Notes under the pieces: model-generated
The model's database searches: none
Told to the model about the DNA's origin: nothing
Seen by the model: the letters and a program-made list of their open reading frames with translations, nothing else
Shown here: positions 1 through 8,657 of the stretch, in pieces
How the letters are laid out: each line of letters starts with the position of its first letter
How positions within the stretch are numbered: the stretch's first letter is position 1
Assembly: GCA_016720935.1 (NCBI GenBank)
Contig: JADKJP010000006.1
Coordinates: 992,001-1,056,000 of the forward strand
Source: Bacteroidota bacterium
GTDB lineage: Bacteria > Bacteroidota > Bacteroidia > AKYH767-A > 2013-40CM-41-45
Length of the DNA stretch: 64,000 nucleotides
Reading direction: 5' to 3'
Position numbers and translations under genes: made by a program

Positions 1-339
1 ATTCTTACGTGTTCCTTCAGGAGCAATAGCGATGATAAATTGTTCCTCCTTTTTGTAAATATCCGCTACCTGATCCACAAGGTTATGTGAACCTTTCCGG
101 TCAACAGGGTATCCTCCGAGTTTTTTGAACAACCAGCCAAAAGGTGAATCAAATAATTCTTTTTTTCCAAGATAATTTGATGGGAATTTTAAAATACTTC
201 TGACAGCTAAACCCAACGGAAAATCCCAGTTAGAGGTATGTGGAGCAACAATAATGATATACTTTTTAATATCCCGTGGGACATCTCCATTGATTTTCCA
301 TCCGGCAAGTTTGAAGAAAAAGTTGTATAGAAAACGCAT
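1..339 (-). CDS. 1-acyl-glycerol-3-phosphate acyltransferase-like protein (PlsC family), partial
   Basis: This is the N-terminal 113 codons of a gene that runs off the left edge. It starts at ATG 339-337 (MRFLYNFFFKLAGW). The HTSNWD block matches acyltransferase motif I (H-x4-D, catalytic His/Asp) and APEGTRK matches motif III (EGTR, which binds the acyl-acceptor phosphate). Enzymes of this family acylate lysophosphatidic acid or related lipids at the inner membrane. The spacing of the motifs is normal for small PlsC-like proteins. It points the same way as the next gene but is separated from it by about 190 bp of heptamer repeats. The substrate cannot be told, because the C-terminal part is missing. 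Confidence 0.85.
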   Translation of the reverse strand, partial: MRFLYNFFFKLAGWKINGDVPRDIKKYIIIVAPHTSNWDFPLGLAVRSILKFPSNYLGKKELFDSPFGWLFKKLGGYPVDRKGSHNLVDQVADIYKKEEQFIIAIAPEGTRKN

Positions 340-351
340 CCGCAGTGGTGT

Positions 352-428
352 TTAGTTGTTAGTTGTTAGATGTTAGTTGTTAGTGCTTAGAGGTTAGAGG
401 TTAGAGGTTAGAGGTTAGAGGTTAGAGG
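352..428. repeat. Heptamer tandem array, TTAGTTG/TTAGAGG, 11 units
   Basis: Eleven consecutive 7-bp units in perfect register: TTAGTTG twice, TTAGATG, TTAGTTG, TTAGTGC, then TTAGAGG six times. It lies just upstream of the acyltransferase start codon. It is one of several arrays in this window with different words but the same 7-bp period. Confidence 0.9.
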
Positions 429-478
429 ATGAATTTTGGTAGTTAAAGATAGAAAAAAACATCCTCCCTTCACAGCAC

Positions 479-534
479 ACAATCCACAATCTACAATCTA
501 CAATCTACAATCTAAAATCAAAAATCTAAAATCC
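479..534. repeat. Heptamer tandem array, ACAATCT/AAAATCT, 8 units
   Basis: Eight 7-bp units in register: ACAATCC, ACAATCT four times, then AAAATCA, AAAATCT, AAAATCC. The array overlaps the 3' end of the FAD dehydrogenase gene. The unit at 521-527 and the next base carry that gene's stop codon (minus-strand TAG at 528-526). Confidence 0.88.
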
Positions 535-2100
535 CCCCGCTGCTTCCGCACAGCGTTCTCCATCCATTGCTGCGGAAACAATTCCACCGGCGTAACCGGC
601 ACCTTCTGCGCAGGGAAAGAGGCCTTTGATTTCAGGATGTTGTAGGGTTTCTTTGTCACGTGGTATCCGGACCGGTGAAGAAGTTCTTGATTCAGTAGCA
701 ACAAGTACAGCTTCATTTGTAAAATACGGTTTCATTTTCTTTCCAAAGAATTTTAATCCTTCACGCAACGCTGAAGTAACATCTTTTGGTAATACTTTGT
801 CGAGAAGCACAGAAGTAATTCCGGGAACATAAGAACATTCCGGAAGAGAAGAAGAGAATTTATTTTCTGTAAAATCAATGAGACGCTGAGCGGGAGCTTT
901 TAATTTTCCTCCTCCGGCATGGAAAGCATTTTGTTCAACTTCCTGCTGATAGCGGAGCGCAGATAAGGCTCCGTGATTTTTAAATGGAAGAAAATCTTTT
1001 TCACCAACGCTAACCACCATTCCTGAATTCGCGAATGGATTGTTGCGACGTGAAGGGGACCAGCCGTTCACAACAATTTCATTTTTATCTGTAGCAGCCG
1101 GAGCGATGATTCCTCCCGGACACATACAGAAAGAATAAACACCACGGTCATTCACCTGGCAGGTGAGAGAGTAACTTGCCGGGGGCAGGAATTCACTACG
1201 TTTCGGAGAATGGTATTGAACTTCATCAATAATCGATTGAGGATGTTCAACTCTGACACCAAGAGCGAAAGGTTTTGCTTCTATCCGGATATTTCTTTTT
1301 TCAAGCAATTCATAAATATCTCGTGCGGAATGTCCTGTTGCAAGAATAATGGATTTGCATGGCCAGGATTTTTCTTCATTAGTGGTCACATCCTTTGTCA
1401 GGATGGAAGTGACTGACTGGTCTTTGATTTCAATGTCCGTAAGTCGTGTATTGAAATGCACTTCTCCGCCTGCTTTCAGAATTGTTTCCCTGACAGCATG
1501 TACCAATTGTGGTAACTTATTGGTTCCAATATGAGGATGAGCATCCACAAGAATGTCAGGATTGGCTCCATGCATCACGAGTATTGAAAGTATGCGTTGA
1601 ATATCTCCACGTTTTCCCGATCGTGTATACAATTTTCCGTCCGAATACGTTCCGGCTCCGCCTTCACCAAAACAATAGTTACTGTCAGGGTTCACTTCGC
1701 CTTCTTTATTCAATGTAGCCAGGTCACGTCTTCTGCTGCGTACATCCTTGCCACGTTCCAGTACAATTGGTTTATAACCGAGTTCGATAAGCCGGAGTGC
1801 GGCAAACATTCCGGCAGGTCCAAAACCTACAATATGAACTGCAGGAGCCTTGCTCACATCTTTTTCAAAATGAAATAATGTTGCAGGAGATTGAACCGGA
1901 GGTGCGGCCTCATCGATAAAAACTTCCGCCAGCAAACGGATTTTGACTTGTCTGGAACGCGCGTCAATAGAGCGTTTCAGAACGCGGAGATAATTTATTC
2001 GGGAAAGGGGAACAGAAAGAAGCGCTGAGGCTTGCTGCAACTGTTTGCCTTGGTCTGCTGCCTCTTCGGGAAGAAGGACGAGCTCAAGTTGCTTGATCAT
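526..2100 (-). CDS. FAD-dependent dehydrogenase, uncharacterised (COG2509-like)
   Basis: A 524-residue flavoprotein. Residues 92-97 (GFGPAG) form the Rossmann dinucleotide-binding loop, followed by an E/R motif (VLERGKDVRSRR). The C-terminus (GLFPCAEGAGYAGGIVSAAMDG) is the second FAD-contacting segment of this family. The first 80 residues form the small N-terminal domain typical of these proteins. The family is widespread in bacteria, is annotated only as an FAD-dependent oxidoreductase, and has no agreed substrate. The last codons and the stop lie within the heptamer array at 479-534, which suggests that the repeat abuts or has replaced the original 3' end. The ATG start at 2100 is the only plausible one. 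Confidence 0.85.
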   Translation of the reverse strand: MIKQLELVLLPEEAADQGKQLQQASALLSVPLSRINYLRVLKRSIDARSRQVKIRLLAEVFIDEAAPPVQSPATLFHFEKDVSKAPAVHIVGFGPAGMFAALRLIELGYKPIVLERGKDVRSRRRDLATLNKEGEVNPDSNYCFGEGGAGTYSDGKLYTRSGKRGDIQRILSILVMHGANPDILVDAHPHIGTNKLPQLVHAVRETILKAGGEVHFNTRLTDIEIKDQSVTSILTKDVTTNEEKSWPCKSIILATGHSARDIYELLEKRNIRIEAKPFALGVRVEHPQSIIDEVQYHSPKRSEFLPPASYSLTCQVNDRGVYSFCMCPGGIIAPAATDKNEIVVNGWSPSRRNNPFANSGMVVSVGEKDFLPFKNHGALSALRYQQEVEQNAFHAGGGKLKAPAQRLIDFTENKFSSSLPECSYVPGITSVLLDKVLPKDVTSALREGLKFFGKKMKPYFTNEAVLVATESRTSSPVRIPRDKETLQHPEIKGLFPCAEGAGYAGGIVSAAMDGERCAEAAGGF

Positions 2101-2133
2101 GTATATTTTTATTAAATCATTGTCTGAAGATCA

Positions 2134-2877
2134 TTATTCAAATAAAAAGGAAACAAGGAATATTTTTGAATTTAATTTTTCAAGCGGACTCGCGTAACGG
2201 CTGTTGTCTTTTACCAAAAGATTGTTCAGGCCATTGAACATTTTTATTTCCGGACTGAATTTAAAATAAGTGAGATAGAAATCAAATCCAAGGCCGATTT
2301 CATAACCATAGTCGTAGCGCTTCAGTTTTACAATGTCCTTGTCCTTATCACGAACTTTTGCCTGCGAAACCATGTCGATGGAATAGCGTGCGCCTGCCAG
2401 AACATACATTCTGTAATTGGTGACACGCTTTGATTTGAACTTCAGATCTAAAGGGAATTCCAGATATGTCGATTCAACTGTTTTTACTGATTGCGCGTTG
2501 CTGGAGTCAGGATAGATCCAATCGTAATACAGATTTCGCTGAGCAAATGACAAAGCAGGAATAAAGCGCAAGTCCCAGTGTTCCCCGATACGGAGATTAC
2601 TGACAATTCCAAGATTCAATCCTGTTACAGCCGATGATTCAACAACATAAATTGAATCAGTAGTTTTGAAATTAGGAACCAGTTGAACTTTAAAATTTGT
2701 CGCGTTAAGACCCAATGTAAAACCAAAGTGAATTGCCTGATGGTCGTATTTTGGGAGATTGATCGGATTTCGATCCATCTGTGCCTGTGTATTCATCCAG
2801 AAAAAAAGTAACGGCAGAATCATCCAAACCTGAATAGGTTTGTTTGACGCGAATACTTTTGATTTTGATGAATTCAT
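2134..2877 (-). CDS. porT: PorT-like outer-membrane beta-barrel protein (T9SS)
   Basis: A 247-residue protein with an N-terminal hydrophobic signal segment ending near TQAQ, then alternating hydrophobic/polar strands typical of a small outer-membrane beta-barrel, and a C-terminal aromatic residue (LVSFLFE). PorT (SprT in gliding flavobacteria) is a component needed for type IX secretion and is classically found next to ubiE in Bacteroidetes. Here it starts 4 bp after the ubiE stop, so the two are surely co-transcribed. The presence of T9SS-type tails on proteins at 8658-11030 and 58746-59258 fits a working T9SS. The symbol is inferred from context and size; the sequence itself is fast-evolving. 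Confidence 0.75.
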   Translation of the reverse strand: MNSSKSKVFASNKPIQVWMILPLLFFWMNTQAQMDRNPINLPKYDHQAIHFGFTLGLNATNFKVQLVPNFKTTDSIYVVESSAVTGLNLGIVSNLRIGEHWDLRFIPALSFAQRNLYYDWIYPDSSNAQSVKTVESTYLEFPLDLKFKSKRVTNYRMYVLAGARYSIDMVSQAKVRDKDKDIVKLKRYDYGYEIGLGFDFYLTYFKFSPEIKMFNGLNNLLVKDNSRYASPLEKLNSKIFLVSFLFE

Positions 2878-2881
2878 TTTT

Positions 2882-3610
2882 CTATTTCTCGGCAGTATAA
2901 ACAGTGGCTATACCGAATGTAAGTGGCTTGAAGGAAGGATTGCGATATCCTGTCTTCACAAGAATATCCGTAAAGTCTTTGCCATACGGAAAAGCGTTAA
3001 CAGATTCGTGCAAATAAGTATATGCAGCCTGATCTTTTGAAATCAATTTTCCAAGCCAGGGAGTGATGCGGGTAGAGTAGAAGCGATACAATGCGCGCAT
3101 CCAGGCAGATTTTGGTTGTGAAAATTCCAGCACCACCAATTTCCCCCCGGGTTTAATCACTCTTCTCATCTCACTCAGACCTTTTTCCAGGTTTTCAAAA
3201 TTTCGGACACCGAACCCAACGGTTACAGCATCGAATTTATTGTCTTCAAAAATGAGCTTTTCCGAATCTACTTCCAGTAGTTCTATTTTATCCTGAAGAT
3301 TTTTCTTTAAAAGCTTTTTACGGCCTATTTCAAGCATATCACTTGAAATATCCACTCCATAGATCTTTTCCGGATTTAATTTCAATGCGGTAATGGCGAG
3401 ATCGCCTGTTCCTGTAGCTACATCCAGAATTATTTTTGGCGAGTTAACTTTTAATGTTTTGATCGCCTGATTTCTCCAGTAATGATCGATGCCGAAAGAA
3501 AGAAAGTGATTCAGGAAATCGTATCGCCAGGCGATGTTGTTAAACATTCTGGCGACCTGCTGTTTTTTGTTCAGCGAGGAATCTTTATAGGGGGTAACGT
3601 GACTCGACAT
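2882..3610 (-). CDS. ubiE: Demethylmenaquinone methyltransferase
   Basis: A 242-residue SAM-dependent methyltransferase. Residues 61-70 (ILDVATGTGD) are motif I, which binds SAM. The N-terminal MFNNIAWRYDFLNHFLSFG block and the internal VTVGFGVRNFENLEKGL block are diagnostic of UbiE/MenG. It methylates demethylmenaquinone in the last step of menaquinone synthesis, at the inner face of the cytoplasmic membrane. The length is typical. It is packed between the kinase gene (1-bp gap upstream) and porT (4-bp gap downstream), so it belongs to a tight operon with them. Confidence 0.95.
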   Translation of the reverse strand: MSSHVTPYKDSSLNKKQQVARMFNNIAWRYDFLNHFLSFGIDHYWRNQAIKTLKVNSPKIILDVATGTGDLAITALKLNPEKIYGVDISSDMLEIGRKKLLKKNLQDKIELLEVDSEKLIFEDNKFDAVTVGFGVRNFENLEKGLSEMRRVIKPGGKLVVLEFSQPKSAWMRALYRFYSTRITPWLGKLISKDQAAYTYLHESVNAFPYGKDFTDILVKTGYRNPSFKPLTFGIATVYTAEK

Positions 3611-3611
3611 T

Positions 3612-4613
3612 TCAGGTTAGTTTCAGGCGTTTGGCTTCATCCAGCAATTGTTGTTTTTCTATAGGAACAACTCCTACTTTTTCACAAACCATTCCACCTG
3701 CAAGATTGGCAAGCGAGGCTAACAGGTGCGGACTTGTATTGAGCGCGAGACACATCGCAGCTACACTGATCACTGTATCGCCGGCTCCTGATACATCAGC
3801 GATATTTCGCAAATGCGCAGGTATTAGTTCATCGGTTTCATCCGTTTGAATCAGAACACCGCGATCGCTTAATGTGACAAGCGCTGTTTCAATGTGATGT
3901 TCCGCGCACAATTTTTTTACCGCTTCCTGAATTTCAGGCAAATTACCTTTTTCCAGATCCAGTTTCATTCCTTCCCGGAGTTCTTTCAGGTTAGGTTTGA
4001 AAAGACTAACATTTTTGTAGTGATTAAAGTTTCGCTTTTTTGGATCAACAGCAACAGGAATTTGAAGGTTCCTTGCTTTTTTAACAACGGAATCAATCAG
4101 GGATTTATTGATAACGCCTTTATCGTAATCTTCAAAAATGATGACATCGATTTTTTTTCTCGATAATATATTTTCAATTCTTGAGATGAGTTGCTTTCTT
4201 TCCGTTGTATTGATGTCTTCGTCCTTTTCTTCGTCGACACGTAGCATCTGGTGATTATTTCCGATGACACGGGTTTTTACAGTCGTAGGTCTTTCGTTGC
4301 TTTGTAAAATTCCTTCTGAAGGCATGTCCAGTTGCTGCAACAAATCAATAAACAATCGGCCATTTGCATCATTTCCAATTACAGAGCAGAGAACAGGAGT
4401 TCCCCCCAGTGCCTGTATATTGATCGCGACATTCGCGGCACCGCCAAGTCGGTTTTCTTTTTTCGAAATGGAAACAATAGGTACCGGAGCTTCCGGAGAG
4501 ATTCTGTCAACCTTTCCCCAGAGGTAGGCGTCGATCATGACGTCACCGATAATCAGCACATTTAATTTGCTGAAAGCGGCGAACAGTTCATGGATATCAT
4601 TTTTTTTTCTCAC
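3612..4613 (-). CDS. D-glycero-beta-D-manno-heptose-7-phosphate kinase-like PfkB kinase
   Basis: A 333-residue PfkB/ribokinase-family sugar kinase. GGAANVA (from residue 57) is the substrate-binding signature and SGAGDT, with catalytic Asp at about residue 279, is the anion-hole and base motif. The N-terminal IIGDVMIDAYLWGKVDRISP segment matches the kinase domain of HldE/RfaE, which makes heptose-1,7-bisphosphate for ADP-heptose. The cytidylyltransferase half found in E. coli HldE is absent, so this is the stand-alone kinase form (HldA/RfaE1). The gene lies 4 bp downstream of the aminotransferase gene and 1 bp upstream of ubiE. Precise sugar specificity is inferred. Confidence 0.8.
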   Translation of the reverse strand: MRKKNDIHELFAAFSKLNVLIIGDVMIDAYLWGKVDRISPEAPVPIVSISKKENRLGGAANVAINIQALGGTPVLCSVIGNDANGRLFIDLLQQLDMPSEGILQSNERPTTVKTRVIGNNHQMLRVDEEKDEDINTTERKQLISRIENILSRKKIDVIIFEDYDKGVINKSLIDSVVKKARNLQIPVAVDPKKRNFNHYKNVSLFKPNLKELREGMKLDLEKGNLPEIQEAVKKLCAEHHIETALVTLSDRGVLIQTDETDELIPAHLRNIADVSGAGDTVISVAAMCLALNTSPHLLASLANLAGGMVCEKVGVVPIEKQQLLDEAKRLKLT

Positions 4614-4617
4614 AATA

Positions 4618-5817
4618 TTATTTCAGTAAGGACAAAGCATGACGAATTCGTTTCACTGCTTCTACAAGTTTTTCATCGGCGGCAGCGTAGGAAAAACGTA
4701 AACAGTTCGGTTCTCCGAAAGCATCACCTGTCACCAGGCTCACATGGCCTTTGTGGAGCAGATACATGCATAGATCGGAAGCATCTTTAATGACAGTTTC
4801 ACCATCCGTTTTTCCGAAATAGAATGAAACATCCGGGAAAAGGTAAAAAGCTCCTTTCGGTTCATTCAAAATGATACCGGGAATATCTTTCATCAATCCA
4901 AGCACAAGATTTCTCCTGCGCAGGAAAGCTTCTTTCATTTCTAATGTCGGACGATTATCCAAAGTCAGCGCGGCTTCCGCGGCTTTTTGTGCAATGGAAG
5001 AAGCTGCTGATGTAAATTGTCCCTGCATCTTGTCGCAGGCTTCGGCGATGAATTTTGGTGCACCAATATATCCGATACGCCAGCCGGTCATCGCGTAACC
5101 TTTGGAAACACCGTTGACAATGATTACACGGTCTTTTATAAAATCAAACTGCGCGATGCTTTGATGCGTGTCAAGAAAATTGATATGCTCGTAAATTTCA
5201 TCCGAGAGAATAAACACATTGGGATGTTTTGCAAAAACTTCCGCCAGTGCTTTTAATTCATCGCGTGTATATACCGAACCGGTTGGATTGCAGGGAGAGG
5301 AAAAGATGAAGAGCTTGGTCTTCGGTGTGATCGCTGCTTCAAGTTGCTCTGGTGTTATTTTGAATTCCGATTGAACTGTTGTGTGAATGGGCACAGTCAC
5401 ACCTTCAGCAAGTTTGACAATCTCAATATAACTGACCCAATAAGGCAGCGGAATAATTACTTCATCACCAGGATTAACAAGACAAAGCACCACATTCGCG
5501 ATGGATTGCTTGGCTCCGGTAGAAATTACTACCTGATCAGGATTGTAATCGAGATTATTCTCGCGTTTGAATTTTGCGGAAACTGCTTTGCGCAGCTCAG
5601 CATACCCGGAGATCGGAGCGTAAAACGTATAACCATCATCGATGGCTTTCTTGGCAGCTTCCCGGATATGTTGGGGAGTGACGAAATCAGGTTCGCCAAG
5701 ACTAAGATTTACGATATCGATTCCTTTCGCAGATAACTCCCGGCTCAGTTTGGACATTCCAATTGTCTGGCTTTCAGCCAGGGAAGTCACGCGGCGGGAC
5801 AAGGGATTTTGTTCCAT
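4618..5817 (-). CDS. Aspartate aminotransferase-type class I/II PLP aminotransferase
   Basis: A 399-residue fold-type I PLP enzyme. PLP-contacting residues are visible: SSPCNPTGS (Asn near 177), LSDEIYE (Asp 206, Tyr 209), and VSKGYAMTGWRIGY with Schiff-base Lys 239 and the substrate-binding Arg. NLSLGEPDF near residue 37 is the N-terminal signature of prokaryotic aspartate/prephenate aminotransferases of the AspB type. It interconverts aspartate and oxaloacetate using 2-oxoglutarate. It is first in the minus-strand operon that continues into the kinase, ubiE and porT. A consensus Bacteroidetes promoter lies immediately upstream, leaving almost no leader. Aspartate specificity is inferred from the subclass. 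Confidence 0.88.
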   Translation of the reverse strand: MEQNPLSRRVTSLAESQTIGMSKLSRELSAKGIDIVNLSLGEPDFVTPQHIREAAKKAIDDGYTFYAPISGYAELRKAVSAKFKRENNLDYNPDQVVISTGAKQSIANVVLCLVNPGDEVIIPLPYWVSYIEIVKLAEGVTVPIHTTVQSEFKITPEQLEAAITPKTKLFIFSSPCNPTGSVYTRDELKALAEVFAKHPNVFILSDEIYEHINFLDTHQSIAQFDFIKDRVIIVNGVSKGYAMTGWRIGYIGAPKFIAEACDKMQGQFTSAASSIAQKAAEAALTLDNRPTLEMKEAFLRRRNLVLGLMKDIPGIILNEPKGAFYLFPDVSFYFGKTDGETVIKDASDLCMYLLHKGHVSLVTGDAFGEPNCLRFSYAAADEKLVEAVKRIRHALSLLK

Positions 5818-5827
5818 AAGAAGGGTG

Positions 5828-5859
5828 CAAACCTACTAAGATTCCTGCTTAATACCCAA
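5828..5859 (-). promoter_or_regulatory. Bacteroidetes-type promoter of the aminotransferase operon
   Basis: On the minus strand TTG (5859-5857), a 21-bp spacer and TAGGTTTG (5835-5828) match the Bacteroidetes primary-sigma consensus TTG-N19-21-TAnnTTTG. The expected start of transcription, about 5-8 nt further on, would fall only about 3-6 nt before the ATG at 5817, so the mRNA would be nearly leaderless. Confidence 0.55.
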
Positions 5860-6105
5860 TGAAAGCGTACAGGGTTTCACAGGTTTATCAGAGATGTTGC
5901 GGGATTCATATTTTAACCGAAATTTATACCCTGAAAAGCAAAATTTGCTGTCAATTCATCCGTTTTTGAAAGATTCCTCAATCTTTTTGCAAGAATCGTC
6001 CTGCGTTTTGGCACATTTCACTGATGGCACGGATTTCGACTGCTCAAATGCACTCAAAATGGCTTCAATTTTCTGCCATCCTGACGTTAATTAATTCAAT
6101 TATTC

Positions 6106-8595
6106 ATGACAATTCACGATCCAAACATGCTGAATCCGCTTGATCTCTCGAATATTATCGATGACGATACGGAATTTATCCCTCTGCTTTCCCAGGAAGA
6201 CGAGGATCAGATGAATCAGCAGGATATTCCGGATATTCTCTCCATCCTGCCATTACGAAATACAGTACTCTTTCCCGGAGTAGTGATTCCAATTACTGTT
6301 GGTCGCGATAAATCCATCAACCTGATCAAAGACGCATACAAAGGCGAAAAAATAATCGGCGTTGTCGCGCAAAGGGATGTGGGTATTGAAGATCCAAAAT
6401 TCGAAGACCTGAATTCAGTGGGTACAGTCGCGCATGTTTTAAAAATGCTGCGCATGCCGGATGGAAATACAACCATCATCATTCAGGGTAAGCGTAGATT
6501 CAAACTTGACAAATGCGTACAGTCGGAACCGTATATCCGTTGCACAGTGAAAGCTTTTCCGGAAACCAAGGCAAGTACGACCGATAAAGAATTCATGGCG
6601 GTGGTCGCTTCACTGAAGGACCTTGCATTGCAAATCATTCAGCAAAGTCCGAACATTCCTTCCGATGCCGCATTTGCTATTCGAAATATCGAAAGTCATA
6701 CATTCCTGATTAATTTCATTTCTTCCAACAGTAATCTGGATGTAGGTAAAAAACAGGAATTGCTCGAGATTGCAGATCATAAGGAACGTGCTACCCGTGT
6801 GCTTGAACATCTTAGTAAAGAATTGCAAATGCTTGAACTGAAAAATCAGATTCAAAGCAAGGTGCGTACGGATATCGACAAGCAACAACGCGAATATTTC
6901 CTTAACCAGCAGTTACGCACCATTCAGGAAGAATTGGGTGGAAATTCTCCCGACCGGGAAGTTACTGAATTGCGCGAACGTGGCCGGGTGAAAAAATGGA
7001 CCAAGGAAGTAGAAGAGGTTTTCAATAAAGAATGTGATCGTTTGTCACGAATGAATCCTGCCGCGGCGGAATATTCAGTCTTGATCAATTACCTTGAACT
7101 TCTTTTAGATCTTCCCTGGAGCGAGTATACCAATGATAATTTTGATTTGAAGCACGCCCAGAAAATTCTGGACAAGGATCATTATGGTCTTGAAAAAGTG
7201 AAGGCAAGAATCCTTGAATACCTCGCTGTACTGAAGTTGAAACGTGACATGAAGTCCCCGATTATGTGTCTGTACGGTCCTCCGGGAGTCGGAAAAACAT
7301 CTCTGGGAAAATCGATTGCAAGAGCATTGGGACGTAAATATGTCCGGATGTCATTGGGTGGTTTGCGTGATGAAGCTGAAATCCGTGGACATCGCAAGAC
7401 CTATATCGGTGCAATGCCAGGAAGAATTATTCAGAATATCAAAAAGGCAAAATCGTCCAATCCGGTTTTTGTATTGGATGAAATTGATAAGCTTGGTAAT
7501 GATTTTCATGGAGATCCTTCTTCCGCATTGCTGGAAGTACTCGATCCGGAACAAAACAACACATTCTACGATAACTATGTTGAGACGGATTATGATCTGT
7601 CAAATGTATTGTTCATCGCTACAGCAAATTCCCTGAGCCGTGTACAACCTGCTCTGCTGGATCGTTTGGAGATTATTGAAATCAATGGTTATACGCTGGA
7701 AGAAAAAGTACAGATCGCGATCAAACATCTCATTCCAAAGCAACTTGAAGCCCATGGTCTGAAAAAGGAGCATGTAAAACTTTCGCCTAAAATGATTGAA
7801 TACATGATCGAGCGTTATACGCGCGAATCAGGTGTTCGGGGATTGGAAAAGAAAATTGCCGCGATCATCCGTGGTCTGGCAAAAAATGTTGCAATGGAAG
7901 AGGAGTACAATCCTGTCATCGCTGAAGCTGACATCACACGCATTCTTGGTGCGCCGATATTCCAGCAGGACAAATACCAGGGAAATGATGTTGCCGGTGT
8001 CGTAACCGGACTTGCATGGACATCTGTTGGTGGTGATATTCTTTTTGTGGAAGTCAGTCTGAGTAAAGGAAAAGGACGCCTGACCATCACCGGAAACCTC
8101 GGTGAGGTGATGAAAGAATCCGCGACGATCGCGATGGCTTATCTGAAATCACATTCCGATCAATTGTCACTGGATCCGCGCATTTTTGATCAGTGGGATG
8201 TACACATTCACGTTCCGGAAGGTGCTACACCAAAAGATGGTCCTTCAGCAGGTGTTACGATGTTGACTGCACTAGCATCCGCGTTCACGCAACGTAAAGT
8301 TAAAAACCAGATGGCCATGACCGGAGAGATCACATTGAGGGGAAGAGTACTTCCCGTTGGTGGTATCAAAGAGAAAATTCTCGCCGCGAAAAGAGCAGGG
8401 ATCAAGGATGTAATTTTATCTGCTGACAATAAAAAAGACATCGAAGAAATCCGAAAAGACTACATAAAGGATTTACGTTTCCACTATGTTTCTGAGATGA
8501 TAGAAGTAATTCAGCTGGCGCTCCTCAAGGAGAAAGTTAAAAATGCCATCGATGTAAAATTTGTATCTGAAAAAGAGAAAAGAGATTTACTTTGA
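6106..8595 (+). CDS. lon: ATP-dependent endopeptidase La (Lon)
   Basis: An 829-residue Lon protease. The N-terminal substrate-recognition domain (LPLRNTVLFPGVVIPITVGR) is followed by an AAA+ module with Walker A GPPGVGKT starting at about residue 391 and Walker B VFVLDEID near 454-461. The C-terminal protease domain has the catalytic dyad: Ser 714 in DGPSAGV and Lys 757 in GGIKEK. It degrades misfolded and regulatory proteins in the cytoplasm. The first 40 residues form an acidic extension before the Lon N-domain, common in Bacteroidetes Lon. It is monocistronic: a divergent 288-bp spacer lies upstream and a strong terminator downstream. An alternative ATG lies 7 codons in. Confidence 0.97.
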   Translation: MTIHDPNMLNPLDLSNIIDDDTEFIPLLSQEDEDQMNQQDIPDILSILPLRNTVLFPGVVIPITVGRDKSINLIKDAYKGEKIIGVVAQRDVGIEDPKFEDLNSVGTVAHVLKMLRMPDGNTTIIIQGKRRFKLDKCVQSEPYIRCTVKAFPETKASTTDKEFMAVVASLKDLALQIIQQSPNIPSDAAFAIRNIESHTFLINFISSNSNLDVGKKQELLEIADHKERATRVLEHLSKELQMLELKNQIQSKVRTDIDKQQREYFLNQQLRTIQEELGGNSPDREVTELRERGRVKKWTKEVEEVFNKECDRLSRMNPAAAEYSVLINYLELLLDLPWSEYTNDNFDLKHAQKILDKDHYGLEKVKARILEYLAVLKLKRDMKSPIMCLYGPPGVGKTSLGKSIARALGRKYVRMSLGGLRDEAEIRGHRKTYIGAMPGRIIQNIKKAKSSNPVFVLDEIDKLGNDFHGDPSSALLEVLDPEQNNTFYDNYVETDYDLSNVLFIATANSLSRVQPALLDRLEIIEINGYTLEEKVQIAIKHLIPKQLEAHGLKKEHVKLSPKMIEYMIERYTRESGVRGLEKKIAAIIRGLAKNVAMEEEYNPVIAEADITRILGAPIFQQDKYQGNDVAGVVTGLAWTSVGGDILFVEVSLSKGKGRLTITGNLGEVMKESATIAMAYLKSHSDQLSLDPRIFDQWDVHIHVPEGATPKDGPSAGVTMLTALASAFTQRKVKNQMAMTGEITLRGRVLPVGGIKEKILAAKRAGIKDVILSADNKKDIEEIRKDYIKDLRFHYVSEMIEVIQLALLKEKVKNAIDVKFVSEKEKRDLL

Positions 8596-8606
8596 CAATA
8601 GAAACA

Positions 8607-8643
8607 AAAAAATCCCGGTAAAATATTTTACCGGGATTTTTTT
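8607..8643. terminator. Bidirectional rho-independent terminator after lon
   Basis: AATCCCGG and CCGGGATT flank a perfectly self-complementary core (GGTAAAATATTTTACC), with A-runs on the left and a T-run on the right. It therefore ends transcription of lon (plus) and of the convergent phosphoesterase gene (minus). Confidence 0.9.
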
Positions 8644-8657
8644 GTGGAATAAATATT

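Noticed and set aside
352..428. TTAGAGG repeats as telomere-like DNA or a chromosome end
   Set aside because: They lie between ordinary genes, and arrays with other heptamer words occur throughout the window.
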